From: Cryptomeria japonica
Taxonomy: Eukaryota > Streptophyta > Pinopsida > Cupressales > Cupressaceae
Reading direction: 5' to 3'
Assembly: GCF_030272615.1 (NCBI RefSeq)
Contig: NC_081414.1
Coordinates: 813,167,069 to 813,231,068 of the forward strand
Length of the DNA stretch: 64,000 bases
The stretch's first letter is position 1. Each line of letters begins with the position of its first letter. Position numbers and translations under genes: made by a program. The notes beneath the pieces are model-generated. The model saw only the letters and a list, made by a program, of their open reading frames with translations. It did no database searches and was not told where the DNA came from. Below, piece by piece: positions 34,101-46,376 of this stretch.

Positions 34101-34537
34101 CCAAAGAGAACCACACCACCATCATACTCCTCCAAGGATAGAAACTTACTCCGGTTACCTGTCATATGGTGAGAACAGACACTGTCAATGATCCACTCAT
34201 TGGAATTATCAAACCGAGAGACAAGAGCCTTCTTGTCTAACACATCTTCCTTGATAGCAACAAACATAATATCTTCATTTTCTTCATCCTCTGATTCTTC
34301 ATCTGTGACACCTTTGTCAACTGCCACAAAATAGTTTCTTCGATTTCCTCCTTTGAATTTCTTGAACCTTTCCGGTTTGTCCTTGTTGTCGCCATTAGGA
34401 CAGTTTACAGCAATATGTCCTATCCGGTTGCAAGAAAAGTATTTCAAAGGTAGCTTACCTTTGTACTTGTCGGTTCCTTTAGGAAGTTTCCTGGCAAGGA
34501 GAGATTCAAATGCCATCAATATCTCCTCATCATCCAT
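31166..34537 (-). pseudogene. Inner copia gag end, protease, integrase, RT and RNase H
   Basis: A 649-codon open part (34537-32588) holds the zinc knuckle (CNRIGHIAVNC), protease WIIDSVCSHHMTG in which Val replaces Gly of the catalytic D-S-G, the integrase zinc finger (WHRRLCHVNFD, LCRECQLGK) and the catalytic core (DLCGPM, LRTDQGGEFTS, LAERNNQT). RT follows after a stop (QIE-stop-NGTWSLVPRP): KVYQMDVKSAFLNVVLEE, KALYGLK-stop-APRA, active site FFDD in place of YVDD, GIFIT-stop-SKYV. Frame changes near 31730 and 31540 separate the RNase H (STVEVEYVAAF, FCDNTSAIDISKN). The stop is at 31166-31168. The CAG-to-TAG changes are C-to-T. Not functional. Confidence 0.92.
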
Positions 34538-34546
34538 TTCTCTACT

Positions 34547-35230
34547 CTATCTTGGTTCACCACTAGTGCTAGCTTCTTTTTCTTTTCTGGATGGTATAGC
34601 AGAAGCTTTAAAAGTTGATTCAGTCTTTTGAACACTACCATAAAAACTATTTAGCTCATAGGCTATCAACTTTGCTATGATGGAGTCTAAGGATACCTTA
34701 GTCTTGTCTATCGATCTCAGCTCTTGAATAGCAGCAACCTTTATTGCATAGACCGGCAATAGAGATCTCAGGACTTTGCTTACCACAATGGCATCTTCTA
34801 TTTTACCACCTGCACTCTTGATATCTCCAACAATGGTTTTGATCCTTATTCCATACTGTTGAATGGTCTCACCTTCAACCATCTGCATATCTTCAAACTT
34901 CCCTCTAAGGCTTTCTTCCTTAGCCTGTTTTACATGCTCATCACCGCCATAGATATTTTCAAGAGTATCCCATACCTCTTTGGGATTTACCTTATCCTAA
35001 ACATCAATAAACTCAATGTTAGATAAACTACTGATTAGGGCTTCCATGACTTGCCCATTCTCCTGCATCTCTCTCTTTTGGTCATCGGTAAGGGTACCAG
35101 TAGGAGCAACATAGACAGTCTCAACATAGCTCCAGTGTTGAGCACCCATGCTTCTAATGAATATCTTCATTCTGTCTTTCCATATATTGAAATTTTCTCT
35201 ATTAAACTTTGGACCTTCCCTCTTCATCAC
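34547..35230 (-). pseudogene. Inner copia gag, N-terminal part
   Basis: Two open stretches in one frame: MKREGPKFNRENFNIWKDRM (from 35230) to SNIEFIDV, then a TAG (fits CAG to TAG), then VWDTLENIYGGDEHV and GIRIKTIVGDIKSAGG to the stop at 34547. The zinc knuckle is in the next stretch (34537 onward). This is the usual copia gag layout, lying just inside the primer site. Confidence 0.87.
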
Positions 35231-35287
35231 TAGACTGGGATCTTTACCTCAAGCGGTTAAGCTTATAGCACAAAGGACCTGGAGAAC

Positions 35288-35299
35288 GCTCTGATACCA
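35288..35299 (-). other. Primer binding site of inner copia (tRNA-Met type)
   Basis: GCTCTGATACCA on +, two bases from the LTR at 35302. Confidence 0.9.
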
Positions 35300-35301
35300 A
35301 T

Positions 35302-36810
35302 TGATAACTTAATGATGAGTGAATAGTACAAAACTGGTACTAAGAGGGGGGGGTGAATCAGTACAAACAAAAATAATGTCCAAAACAAGTTTGATAGCAG
35401 ACACTTCAAATGACTTGCAAATAGTGACACCGGTTTGAAATAGAGTGCAACCGATAAAGCTAAGAATGTCTGAGACAAGCATTAACCGGTTACTCACTTA
35501 GCTTTTCACTCAACTCGAGACTACACTACCATTTCACCCTTATGCATAAACAGGTAATCTATCATCAGATTATAATAACAGCTAGTTCAACATGTTTTAT
35601 TGACAAGCATAAAACACAAAACCATCATATGCTTGACAAACAATAGCAAAGCATCACACATGACACACATATTTTTCATGTGGAAACCCAACTAGGAAAA
35701 ACCACGGTGGGAATGAATACCCACAAGCTATTTTTGAAATCTTTAGAAGTCCGCTCTGTTAGGAGCCTTGTCTGGTTAGAGACATTACAAAAGGTTCTTC
35801 TAGGAACCGATCCTGTTAGAGATCACCCGATTAAGGGATGGCTACAATACACGGTTAAGGGTTAAACCCTGTTAAAGGTTACCTTGTTAGAGGATTTCAA
35901 GAACTCAATAGCTAAAGGATTACGAACTCAGTAGCTTTGAGTTACCCTGTTAAAGAATTTTCAACAAGCCGGTTAAGGCTACCCTATTAAGGGATTTTCC
36001 AACTGTTGAGGTGGTTAGAGATCAACAGGTATTACAATGATCTGGAAATAGCACTCAATGCCAATGCAGATCTGCTTAAGCTCCTCTTCACCTTCTGCAC
36101 TTACACTCTGCAGGTGTCACTTCTCTCCTTTTGGTCTGGCAAGAATCACGTATCCCTTCTCTTGGATACACACACACAAGTTTTGCCAACAACCTCAGAA
36201 AGAGACACAACATTGACCTTATAGGAAAACAGATAGGTCGATAGCATAAACCCTAAACCTGTTAGGTTAAGGAATTCAAATGGTTCAATCTTGACCGCTG
36301 AGCACACTGCATTAAATGCAGTAGATCTTGATCCAAACTCAAGACATTCTCTATTATCCATTTCCACCTATTTTATGGTGGCTGATAACCAATCACATGT
36401 TATCACCATTTTAAAAACTTCTCACATTCCTGAGGTAGATAGTAACAATCTCCCTCATGCAAGATTCTTCACGAACATAGGCTTGCGTGGCAACATGATC
36501 TGTTCTTCTTTACAATGCTAACTCATCACATAATATCATCGGTTGAGCCACATAGGCTTGAAGCACATCAACCAAAAACCCTAAAGTTGAGACTACCAAC
36601 CGGTAGTCATACAATACTTCCATATGCCGGTTCCCATAACTATATGTCGGTTCATCATGAACAAGCACACCGCTTCACTTTGGCACAAATGTCGGTTCAT
36701 AGTGTTATACCAGTTCTCACATATGCCGGTTCACACCTCTTCATCATATTGACATCGATGACAACATACAATGTCATTATGTCCTCATACCACTTCACAT
36801 AATGCCAAAA
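35302..36810 (-). repeat. 5' LTR of inner copia
   Basis: 1,509 bp; homologous to 29410-30938 with many scattered substitutions and small gaps. On - it should start TGTTGGCA but reads TTTTGGCA. Confidence 0.88.
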
Positions 36811-36815
36811 GCACT

Positions 36816-38099
36816 TTCCACTATTTTGTTAGATAATTTGATCAGACATTTAAATGCTTTACTTATAGAAGAATAACCAAGAAATGTTCCTTCTTCACTT
36901 TTCTGATCAAACTTTCGATTTATGTCATCTTTGTGAACATAGCATCTACTCCCAAAGATTTTAAAGTAGCTTACATTAGGTTTCTTGTCATACCAGATCT
37001 CATATGGTGTCTTCATAGTTCCTTTCTTCAGTTGAACTTGGTTCAGGGTGTAAACTATAGTGCTAATTGCTTCTCTCCAAAATGTTTGAGGTGCCCTCTT
37101 TTCTATCATCAAGGTTCTTGCACAATCCACAATTTATCTCTTTCTTCTCTCGACTATCTTATTTTGCTGAGGTGTTCTTGGTGCAGATATTTGCCTCTTT
37201 ATACCATGATCATTGCAATATAAGTTAAATTCATCAGAAGTAAATTCTCCTCCTCTATCAGATCTAAGACATTTCAGTTGTCTTCCTGTTTCATTTTCAA
37301 CTCTTACCTTGTACCATTTGAACATTTGAAAAGCTTCTAATTTTTCTTTTAAAAACATAATTGACATCATCCTTGAGTAATCATCCACAAATAATATGAA
37401 ATATGTATCACCATAATAACTTTGAACTTTCATAGGACCACAAAGATCAGTGTGTACTAGATCTAAAATTCCTTTAGAAGTTTAGGACTTACTTGTAAAG
37501 CTTGATCTTGTCATCTTACCCATCTGGCATCCTTGGCACATAGCATTCTCAGGTTTTTCAAGACTCAGTAGACCTCTTACTAGGTACTTCTTACTTATTT
37601 TGATCAAATTATCAAAATTTACATGACAAAACCTTTTATGCCATAACCAGGTATCATCTATCTTTTCATAAAGACACTTGTTCTGATTTGAGTCAAGATG
37701 AAATGTATTACCTTTTGTTTGTGTCCCGGTAGTAGCTAACTTTCCATGTTTTTCATGAACTTTGCAAATTCCTTTCTGAAATTATATTCGATATCTTGTA
37801 TTGTTTAGCTATGCTACACTCAACAAATTGTATTTCAATCCTTCAACCCAGTATACATCATCACATTTAGCATTGTCAAGAAGTGTTATAGATCCTTTAC
37901 CTTTTACTGAACATGGTGCATCATTACCAAATCTTACATAGCCTCCATCATAGTCTTCTAATTTAACAAAGTTGTGTTTATCACCTGTCATATGATGTGA
38001 GCATCCACTGTCTATGATCCAAGAATCATTATTATTTATGTGAGATATTAGGGCTTTTTCTTCATAACTTTCCTCATCAGATCCATCTTTAATAGCCAC
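36816..38099 (-). pseudogene. Copia copy 2 protease and integrase
   Basis: The protease keeps the catalytic Asp (WIIDSGCSHHMTG) and is followed by CSVKGKGSITLLDNAKCDDV and GLKYNLLSVA. The integrase zinc-finger region is broken by stops. The core shows YFILFVDDYSRMMSIMFLKE, CLRSDRGGEFTSDEFNLYC and APRTPQQNKIVERRKR. After a stop the C-terminal part runs MDCARTLMIEKRAPQTFWRE, MKTPYEIWYDKKPNVSYFKI, and ends KLSNKIVESA at the nested insertion. Compared with copy 1 this segment differs at roughly 4-5 percent of bases, far more than the adjoining gag. Confidence 0.87.
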
Positions 38100-38234
38100 A
38101 TAAACAACTTCCTCAGTATCAGTTTCATCAGATTTGTCATTATTGGATTCCTCATCTGCTACTAGACATGTCTTTCTATCTCTCCTTCTGAAGTCTTGGT
38201 GTCCTCTATATTGGTTATCTTTTTGCCTGTTAGC

Positions 38235-39101
38235 TCAGTATTCTCTCTTTTCACTAGATTCTTTGTCAAGGCATTTAGAAGCCATATGTCCTATTTTATC
38301 ACAATTGAAACATTTTAAAGGTAGCTTTCCTTTATACTTACCTTTTCCTCTTGGTAACCTTGTGGCTAATAATGCTTCAAATTCCTCTCGCTTCTTGATT
38401 TTCTCATATAGTTTGTGCACTTTTTCCATGTTCATGCGAAATCTTTCACTTGCTCCACTGTGATCTCCTTCAAAGTACTTACTCATTCTATCATTGTAAT
38501 CATCAAATTCACCAATATGAAAAGAACTGAATGCATATTCTACTTTATTTACCGAAGACCCACTGTTATCAAAATTACTTAATTCAAATGCATGTAGCTT
38601 ACCAATAGTAGCATCCAAAGAAACTAGCATGTTAGGTACAGATCTCAATTCATTGATTGCAGAGACTCGAATAACATAAGCTGGTAGAAGGGTTCTCAAC
38701 AACTTACTTGTTATATCCTTTTCTTCAATAGTTCCACCTGCTCCTTTAATTTGATTGACAATCTCCTTTAGTCTTGTACTGTATTGGTTTATGTTCTCAC
38801 CTTCATTCATCCTCATGGATTCAAGTTGTCCTCTTAGACTATCTACTTTTTCTCTTCGAACATGTTCATCACCTCCATACATAGATGTGAGCTTAGTCCA
38901 CATTGCTTTTGCATCATTGCAGCCTTCTAGATCATTAAACTTTGAGTCGGTCAATGTTGATGTTATTTCAATCATAGCTTGAATATGTTCTTGATTTCCC
39001 TTAATCTCTTCCAAGGTCATAGGGTTGGTGCTCGGTGCAATGTAATCATTCTCTAGATAATATGTTGCATATTCTCCAATTCTTGATAAATGTAGCTTCA
39101 T
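38235..39101 (-). pseudogene. Copia copy 2 gag
   Basis: 288 codons, open, with the same domain order as copy 1: gag helices (TSMYGGDEHVRREKVDSLRG) and CCHC knuckle CFNCDKIGHMASKC. Over about 1.25 kb from here through the primer site I count three base differences from copy 1. Confidence 0.88.
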
Positions 39102-39212
39102 CCTTTTCTGCCATGTGGAGAAACTTGACTTGTTTAGCTTCAGTGCATCCCTTTTATACGTCTTCGAATCTTTACCTCAAGTACCTTTAAACTTTTTCTT
39201 CCAGAGTCCTTA

Positions 39213-39224
39213 GCTCTGATACCA
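39213..39224 (-). other. Primer binding site of copia copy 2 (tRNA-Met type)
   Basis: GCTCTGATACCA on +, two bases from the LTR at 39227. Confidence 0.9.
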
Positions 39225-39226
39225 AT

Positions 39227-39887
39227 TGTTATTATGGATACTTAATGTAAAGTACAGATGCCAATAGCTAACAAGATGAGAGGGGGGGGTGAATCATACA
39301 AACTTAAACTTTCATAAAATCAACAGATTCAACCTCAGTAACTTATACTTTAGCATCCCCTCATTAAATAATGCTTTTATCCATCCCTTGTGCATTTTCA
39401 TAACTCGGTTGCAACTTGGTAACTACTAAACATTACTCAGTAGACATTTCACCTTCATTAACAGATATCAATAACCTTAGGGTTTACCGATTAGGTTCCT
39501 TAGGGTTTACCGACTAGGTTCCTTGCTCGGTTGCATAGTATAGTATTAACCTTACAATCAACAACATATGTAGGATATCAAAACAATCTAAACATCATGA
39601 TCTCATCATTACCTAACTCGGTAATAGTTGCTCATTGAATAACTTATTCCTCCCTTTATTCATCACACTCTTTATGTGTCTTTTACCGACATCTTAATTC
39701 TCTTCTAATCAATCTTCTCAAGATATGGCAACATCATACTAAATCAGATAATCAATTTCTTGACATCAATGACAAAATAATGTTATAAAGATAGTTATCA
39801 TCCTTCTTCAGTTAAATCAATAATCTTCAACAACCTTCTCAATATCATTATTGAATATCAACAATCTTTCTTACTGTAATGCCAACA
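39227..39887 (-). repeat. 5' LTR of copia copy 2, internally deleted
   Basis: 661 bp against 1,494 bp for the shared LTR. The ends match (CATAATAACA on -, TGTTGGCATTACAG at the other end). The region homologous to about 25697-26553 is missing at a junction near 39356 (TTTAGCA to TCCCCTCATT). A duplicated CCTTAGGGTTTACCGA unit lies near 39480. Confidence 0.85.
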
Positions 39888-40565
39888 GGTTTCATTACTT
39901 ACAAGTCAAGACAAGAAAATAAAATAAAAAAGTGCTATGCCAAAATCCATATCAAAATATCAAGGCATAAGAGAAATAATATATAACTTAAATACAATGT
40001 ACAAAAGTGCAATAAAAGCTTCACTATGGGAACATGTGAATAATTCCGTCAGGGCTATGGACGTTAGCTGGCAATGGAGCAATATTCGAGAGATTATCTT
40101 GTATAACCTCGTCGGGGCTATAGACATCTGACTGGTAGTGAGGCTCTATCCGGGATGCTTTTGAAGTTGGAATAATTCACATAGCTAGTCACATAGCATT
40201 CTAAGGGTCTCTAATGGTTATAAGAGTCAGAATAAATTTAATTGCAAACACATGGGCAAAAGAAGATTAAAGTTTCAAGAATCAGTGGGGAAGTTTTCTG
40301 CTTCTCCATTTATAGATCTTAGTCACATAGTGTGTAAAGTTGGATGTTCCAAGGTCTTCTGAGAATGGATTGAACTCGTATCTCTGAAACATTTCATATC
40401 TTTAAATCAATTAAAGCATTTTAGAATGAAAGATGCATACAATCATCCTTGTTTGAATAGGAATTGCATCTTCATCGTACACCTTGCATTAGCATAACTC
40501 ATATCAAAAATTTATTGTCTCCATATGCATCACCTAGATCATCATGTAATAATAGGTTTGCATAC
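39888..40565. other. Unassigned region with an imperfect repeat
   Basis: Contains two related segments (CGTCAGGGCTATGGACGTTA near 40048, CGTCGGGGCTATAGACATCT near 40111). No gene or element end recognised. Confidence 0.4.
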
Positions 40566-41010
40566 TAGGGGCATTACTGAAAAAAAAAACCCTAAAAAAT
40601 CGTAAAAAGTCCTGAAAAAATCCTTAAAAAATAAAAAAACTCCTGAAAAATCTTTAAAATTAGATAAGTCCTAAAAAAAAGCACAAAAACATTCAAATAT
40701 GATCCTGTCAAAATATCAAAAACATTGAAAAATAGAAAATAACCTAAAAATTGGAAAACCCATACAAAATACCAAAAACATTAAAAAACAAAAAATCAAC
40801 CAAAAACATCAAAAAACAAAAAATCAACCAAAAACATCGGAAAAACCAAAAAAATCAAACAAAAGCATTCAAATACGATCCTAAAAAAATTCCAAATAAT
40901 CGAAAAACTCTTGAAAACAAACCACAAAATCGAAAAAAATCAAAACTGGCAATAAAACGGCTCACAAGAATCAAGCACCCTAGTAGATATCCAACAAACA
41001 CTTCGCATGA
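40566..41010 (+). repeat. A-rich low-complexity stretch
   Basis: Irregular repeats of CCAAAAACATC, AAAAAATCAACC and CCTGAAAAA. The Lys/Asn-rich open frame here is a by-product of composition. Confidence 0.75.
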
Positions 41011-42096
41011 ATTTCGCAAAGGATAAAACTATCTTATCAAAATCTGCAATCAAGTTGATCAAACTATCTTATCAATCGTATCAACTATCCTTATCAAGTA
41101 ATTATTATCTTGTTTTAAATAGAAGAGGATACAATCAAAACTAGATAGTTCAATCTTAAACGGGGTCCAAACTTTCTAAAACTAGACATTATCAACCATC
41201 ACATTACGCAATAAAAAAAAAGGCACGAATCAGTATGGCTACTGCATTTTTTCTATTTAGTTTTTATCGTTTATCACTTGGCTATAGGTCATGTTCCTAT
41301 GCTCCTCAAGGATGTCCAAAAGCAACTAGAGGAGCCATGATGGGCATGAAACTTTTATTTGTTTTCTATTTGTCGAGTGAACCAATGAAGTTTTGGGATA
41401 GGTGTTATGGCTATCTATGATAAGAGCGCTCTATTTTTTAATGCCACACATACCTCAACTCCTAGCATCATTCCTAGAATGGAGGGTTCACTCCTTGTCT
41501 GAAACGTGTTTGTTCTTTGCAATTAGATATCTTTACATCTTGGTTCCTTATACCCTAATGTACGCAGCTTCATTGTTACATAGTAAGGCTCAATGATGAA
41601 TATATATTGTGCTATGAATAAAAGCACAAAAGTTAATATATAAATCATCCAATCTTATCATGTTGATTATATCAATCAAGATCATTCTTTCTTTAAGCAT
41701 CTTTTCGTGGATTGACCTCTCAATTATTTCTAATCTTTCATTTCATCTAATATTGTCTCTCTCAACATATCTCTCTAATATTTCATTTTACTAACACTTC
41801 TACTTCGTTATTTAAGTCAAGTGGCAAATTAAAAAATTCTGACATATTTTCAAACAAAAAGATTCATTCATATAGTTGTATTCATTTCTTGTGCTCAGCA
41901 TAGGTCTCATACATATTCATTTAGCGATTGCATCAATATTATTTAGATGCATTACCATTTAAGTACATTCATATCAATTATCAATAGGTCAATTTAATTG
42001 CATTCATTTATGTTTGCATTATTACCTAGATTCACTTATACATACTTCAATTACCATCCATTTAGTTCATTGCATTACATCATTTAAAATACTATA
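41011..42096. other. Unassigned AT-rich region
   Basis: Two small open frames near 41235-41596 show no family features. Nothing else supported. Confidence 0.4.
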
Positions 42097-43290
42097 ACAT
42101 CCTAAAATTGCACCCCTCGCAATTTTTGATCGCATTTGGATCTTCGCCTTAGCATTTCTACCCCTAATTGCAAACCTAATTATGCTCACACATGACAAAA
42201 ACTCCATCTAGCTCAAAGGTACACTACATTTCCACCTTGACCTTGCCCCAAAATAGGGCAAGACTAGGTTGTAGCACCATGGTCCTCCTTAAAGGGGACC
42301 TAAATTGGACCCCTTGCCCCATCTCAAATTTGAGTGGGAAACGCCCCTCTATGTCAGGTCCAGTCAGAAAATTAATTAATTCCTCCTATTGGAAAGTATA
42401 TAAGAGGAATTACCCCTCTCATTTGATCATCCACAACCATCCATTACATTTATGAACAAGCATCAAGCATCCAAGAGATCAAGCATTCAAGCATTCAAGA
42501 GCAATTGAGTGTTTTCAGTCTTCCTTCAAGCTTTGGAGTAGCAATAAAGTCAAGATTTCAAGCATTGAAGAGGAGATCATCATTCTAATTCATAAAGTCA
42601 TAATTCCATGTGGAGGCAAACAAAACTTCACAAGGAGGTATAAGAATTTCATTTTCAGACAATTCAACATTCCCTCAAAGAGGAGGATTTCTACTTTCAG
42701 TCCTTTCAATTACATTATTTCAACCACTTGGTTAATTCCAAAACTAGGGTTTGATCTAAAGGAAAACCCCTATTCCCAACACATTTCCCTTCCTTTTTAT
42801 GTGCAGGAAACAAGTGTGCAATTGTTCTTCTGGAGTTTAGCTTTATTTGCAGAGATGGAAAAACCCTTTTTGACGCACGGAAAGTTTGGAGGATCAAGAG
42901 GGTGGGCATCCTAGTTCACACATACGGTCCCTTCCAATTTTGGCAGATTTTGCAGAGTAACTCTGAATCATCTCAAACTTCTTAGATCCAAGTGCACAAA
43001 GAATTCCTGAATCTATAGCTCACTGTTTTCGCATATTTACCTTCATTTCCAGCACATAGTCTTAATTCAACTTGTCAACTTACAAAAGAGGGTCAAACAC
43101 ATTCCAATTCAATCAATCTACTTAGTATTCAGTCTTAATCTAATTAGTGACTGAATCTAGTGTATTTTCCCCCTCTTTTGAATGTAAAAGCATCTCTCCT
43201 CCAAGCAAAAATAGGTGATTTGGTGATTTCTCCTTCATTGTTGCAAATTGCCAAGTCACCTAATTTTCCCCTTTACAAATACATTCATTG
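42097..43290 (+). promoter_or_regulatory. LTR-like promoter segment (tentative)
   Basis: A reversed CCAAT (CCTATTGG, 42384) is followed by TATATAAG at 42397-42404, then CAAGCATTCAAG repeats near 42480, as in plant LTR R/U5 regions. The sequence begins about ATAACATCCTAAAATTGCAC. No matched second LTR, primer site or PPT was found, so the element type is unproven. Confidence 0.35.
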
Positions 43291-43569
43291 CATTCATAAT
43301 AAGATCATGCATATAATATCATCACATCATACATATAGGAAGCACCATGTCATGCATCATATAAAGCATAAAGTAAAATCATATTGAAATGCATTACTAA
43401 ATCATATAAGACTACATCATAAAATCATAAATAGAATCATGCATCATAGATAGAATACAAAACATATACGCCACTGCCAAAACTGCATATCTTATATATC
43501 TCAAAAATGATAATGTGTCAAAATATCATACAAAATGCTCAATGGCTGAAATAACATCATAATAATGTG

Positions 43570-45497
43570 TCAACTGACACTACCTCTATCAGTTGGTGGC
43601 CCATGCCTGCTAGATCCTACCCCAGGATCTCCTAATGGTGCTCGAGATTGACCCATCACTCCCCCACTACTCGTGCCCCGATTCTGAGACTGTGATATGC
43701 TCTATGATTGAGAATCCCAATAGCTAGGAACTCTCTAACCCTCAGGAACAACGGCCTAATAATGTCGACACTAGTATCTTGTCTCATAGCCTACGTGGAA
43801 TAATCTATCGACCATTTGGCGTGCATCTAATAGGAATCAATGCACAACTGAGCCCTCTACAAAGCCTCATCTCGCTCTCTCTGAAGATGATCCCTCTTCT
43901 CTATTCAATCCTATTGCTCCTCCCAAATTGCAACCCTATCATCTAGCCTTTGTTGCCTCACTAGCTAGTGTGTCCTCTATTCTCTTGATCTGTTCTCTCA
44001 AGACCTATGTATCATCATCATCACCACTACCTCTCTCCCCTCCCACACGTGTGATAGGAACGTCCTCGAGATCTGGCATATTAGTATCCTATGAGCCCTT
44101 ATCATCTCCATCACCCTCCCCATTATTAGAAGACCTTGAGGATGAATCATCATCACCCTCACTGCTAGAACTGTTGTCTCCACCAATATCCACATCATCC
44201 TCCTCCATCTCCTCATCCTCCTCCTCCTCCTCCTCCTCATCTCCCTCCCCCTCTCCTATTGCAGCAATAGTCGCAACCCTACCTCCATCTCCATATCCTC
44301 CTCTCCCTCTACCTCTCCCTCCCCATGGCCTCTGATGTCGAATCTACTGAAATGAGATCGGAACAAGTGGATCTGTCAATGGTATAGGCCTATGTCTAAT
44401 CCACCAACCATCATACTGTGGAGTAGTCCCTGGATCTACTACCCCTATTTCCCAACCCCACTGAACCAAATGAAGAGCATCAAACTCAACAACAGCAACA
44501 TGAGGTTGAATGCAAGCCCCCCAGTCACCAATCTCCCGAGAAAATTGATAAAATAAGCAGTCACTTCAAGAATACCCTACACCTCCCCAAATTGCCTGAG
44601 AACCCATCCTAGGAGATGCATATCAATAATGCATTATGTATCAATTGTCCGTCCAATGAGATACATCTACTTCCTGCAGAAGCGAAAGTGATGAGCATCA
44701 TCGACCCAACCGAGGAAATCCAAATATGGTCTCCAAGTGAAATATTGTAATGTATCAAGTTGATCCCTCCAGTACAGGGTGCTCCCTGAACCCTTGTGTC
44801 TAATCCTCGAAGTGTATCTATAAGAATAAGGTTGCTCATCCTCAATATCTGCATGAATAGTTGGCCTAGAGATAGCAATATGCTCCCAAGCCCAGACCTA
44901 GAGAAAAGTGACGCCGCAACCAATCAATCTTTATCTCAAGTAAACTATGTCATGCATCTAGTAGTACAATGTAGCAAGAAGATATTGACTCCATGCAAAT
45001 ACACGTATGTGCACAATCATATCATGGATCACTCGACCCCATCCAATTGGAAATCCATGAGTCCTCATGTTAGGTGTTAGAGGACCTGCTTCTATACTAC
45101 ATAACACTCTAGTGAGATCATCATAACACATGTGCTCCCAAGGTATCTTGTATCGACCCCTGATCCATAAGTCCTGTCATGTACACTCGAAGAGATCACA
45201 TAATCCAGTGATACCTAATTTGTGCTCATATACAACTCTAGCACCATGAATCGAAATATGCAATATATGCCATACATCCTCTAAAGTGATGGATGTCCCA
45301 CTAGTAGGTAAATGGAACAAGCAAGTCTCAGAATGCCAATGCTCGACAAAAGCAGTGATCATGACCCTATTGGCCATAACCTCAGGCAAGTGCAGAATAT
45401 GATGTAATCCAAGATGTCTAATCAATGCAATATCCTCTAGAAGTAACAAACCTCGGCGATCAAGACCATCAGGCCTCATTTGTCTACAAATAAGCAC
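43570..45497 (-). pseudogene. Antisense PMD gene of gypsy element B, decayed
   Basis: Reading down from 45497: RRGLLLLEDIALIRHLGLHH, then the PMD block VEHWHSETCLFHLPTSG and LEDVWHILHISIHG. After a stop it continues with THGFPIGWGRVIHDMI, AWSQYLLATLYY and VWAWEHIAISR, matching the order in A. Downstream comes an acidic Ser/Asp/Glu tail (about 44240-44100) and a C-terminal segment with GYETRY-CRHY-VVPEG-RVPSY, whose pattern matches ETEYYRCLYEEVVP in element C. It ends HGPPTDRGSVS, stop 43570. Many stops and frame changes. Shared order over three copies argues for a once-functional antisense gene. Confidence 0.7.
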
Positions 45498-45589
45498 ATG
45501 GAAATTCTCCTACAACTGACAAACAAGAAAAATGTTAGATACCATGTTTGCAGAGCAAATCGCAATTCATACAAGTTAAAAAGTTAGCA

Positions 45590-45815
45590 TTCACATAAAA
45601 TGTGCACTACTTATTACAAATGTGAATCAATAAACACTAATGTGAACCGTTTGCAACGAATGTGTAGCATTAAGGATGATTGTGAATTAATCAAGATGAA
45701 TGAGCATCAATAACATCGGATGTGTAGCACTTAATCAAATGTGCATTACTAAAATCAAATGCGAATAGTTTAAAGCGAATACGTAAATATCGAAAGGTGA
45801 ATGTGCATAACATAA
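45590..45815 (+). repeat. AATGTG-type interspersed repeats upstream of antisense PMD gene B
   Basis: AATGTGAA, AATGTGTAGCA and AATGTGCAT variants recur about every 15-30 bp. The position corresponds to the repeats at 1020-1145 in A and 62696-63035 in C. Confidence 0.6.
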
Positions 45816-46328
45816 GAAATTTTTCTCTAAGAAAATTTTGAAAATAAAAAAAGGAAAAACGAGCAATTTTTTTTTAAATACGTACCATGCCTCCAGTCTT
45901 GGGTGGTCTCTGGTATGAACGAACTCAATCTAGCAGGTGCAATCATGCTATAAGACCGTCCATGATACTCGAAAAGGTGCAAGAAAGACCAAATATCACG
46001 AAGAACTCTATGAACTCAAAGAAAGCAAATCAGAAAATGAAAATCAAAAATTCCTATTTATAGCTCAAAATTGGGGTTTTTACCACTCTGACGATCGTGG
46101 TCCCCTTGAACTTCAAAGCACTTGTAGGCAGGTCAAACGGACTCGAAATCGCGTGAAACTTGAAATGATTACTTAGCAGTACTGTATCGTTAAATTGGTC
46201 TCAATTCCATAATTTTCTCAACCAATTTTCCAAGGGGACATATTTACACCCTAAGCATCACCGAGGCATACTGGGGCAAAAAAATTTCATTTTTTGTGAA
46301 ACAACATCGTTCCAACATTGTCTCAAAG

Positions 46329-46338
46329 AGGGGAAAAT
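46329..46338 (+). other. Polypurine tract of gypsy element B
   Basis: GAGGGGAAAA directly before TGTAGACACC. A further G-rich tract (CAAGGGGACA) lies about 97 bp upstream. Confidence 0.8.
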
Positions 46339-46376
46339 GTAGACACCTAAAAAATGTCTCATCGATCATTACTAAT
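46339..46376 (+). repeat. First 38 bp of the 3' LTR of element B
   Basis: TGTAGACACCTAAAAAATG matches the LTR start of A. It is interrupted by element C. Confidence 0.7.

Larger units (their letters stand above)
29410..36810 (-). mobile_element. Nested copia element (inner), full length, with GCACT target duplications
   Basis: LTRs 29410-30938 and 35302-36810 flank gag-pol on the minus strand. GCACT at 29405-29409 and at 36811-36815 is the target duplication. Removing the element rejoins the outer copia frame (SNKIVESA to NVKIDEFSERND). The outermost right base pattern is TGCCAAAA instead of TGCCAACA. The LTRs differ at many sites, and coding is broken by nonsense codons and frame changes, so it is old and inactive. 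Confidence 0.92.

Noticed and set aside
41235..41596. Two small open frames as host peptide genes
   Set aside because: No conserved motif, no splice or promoter context; unsupported.
43998..44240. Arg-rich open frame on -
   Set aside because: It is an out-of-frame reading of the acidic Glu/Asp tail of the antisense gene of element B.
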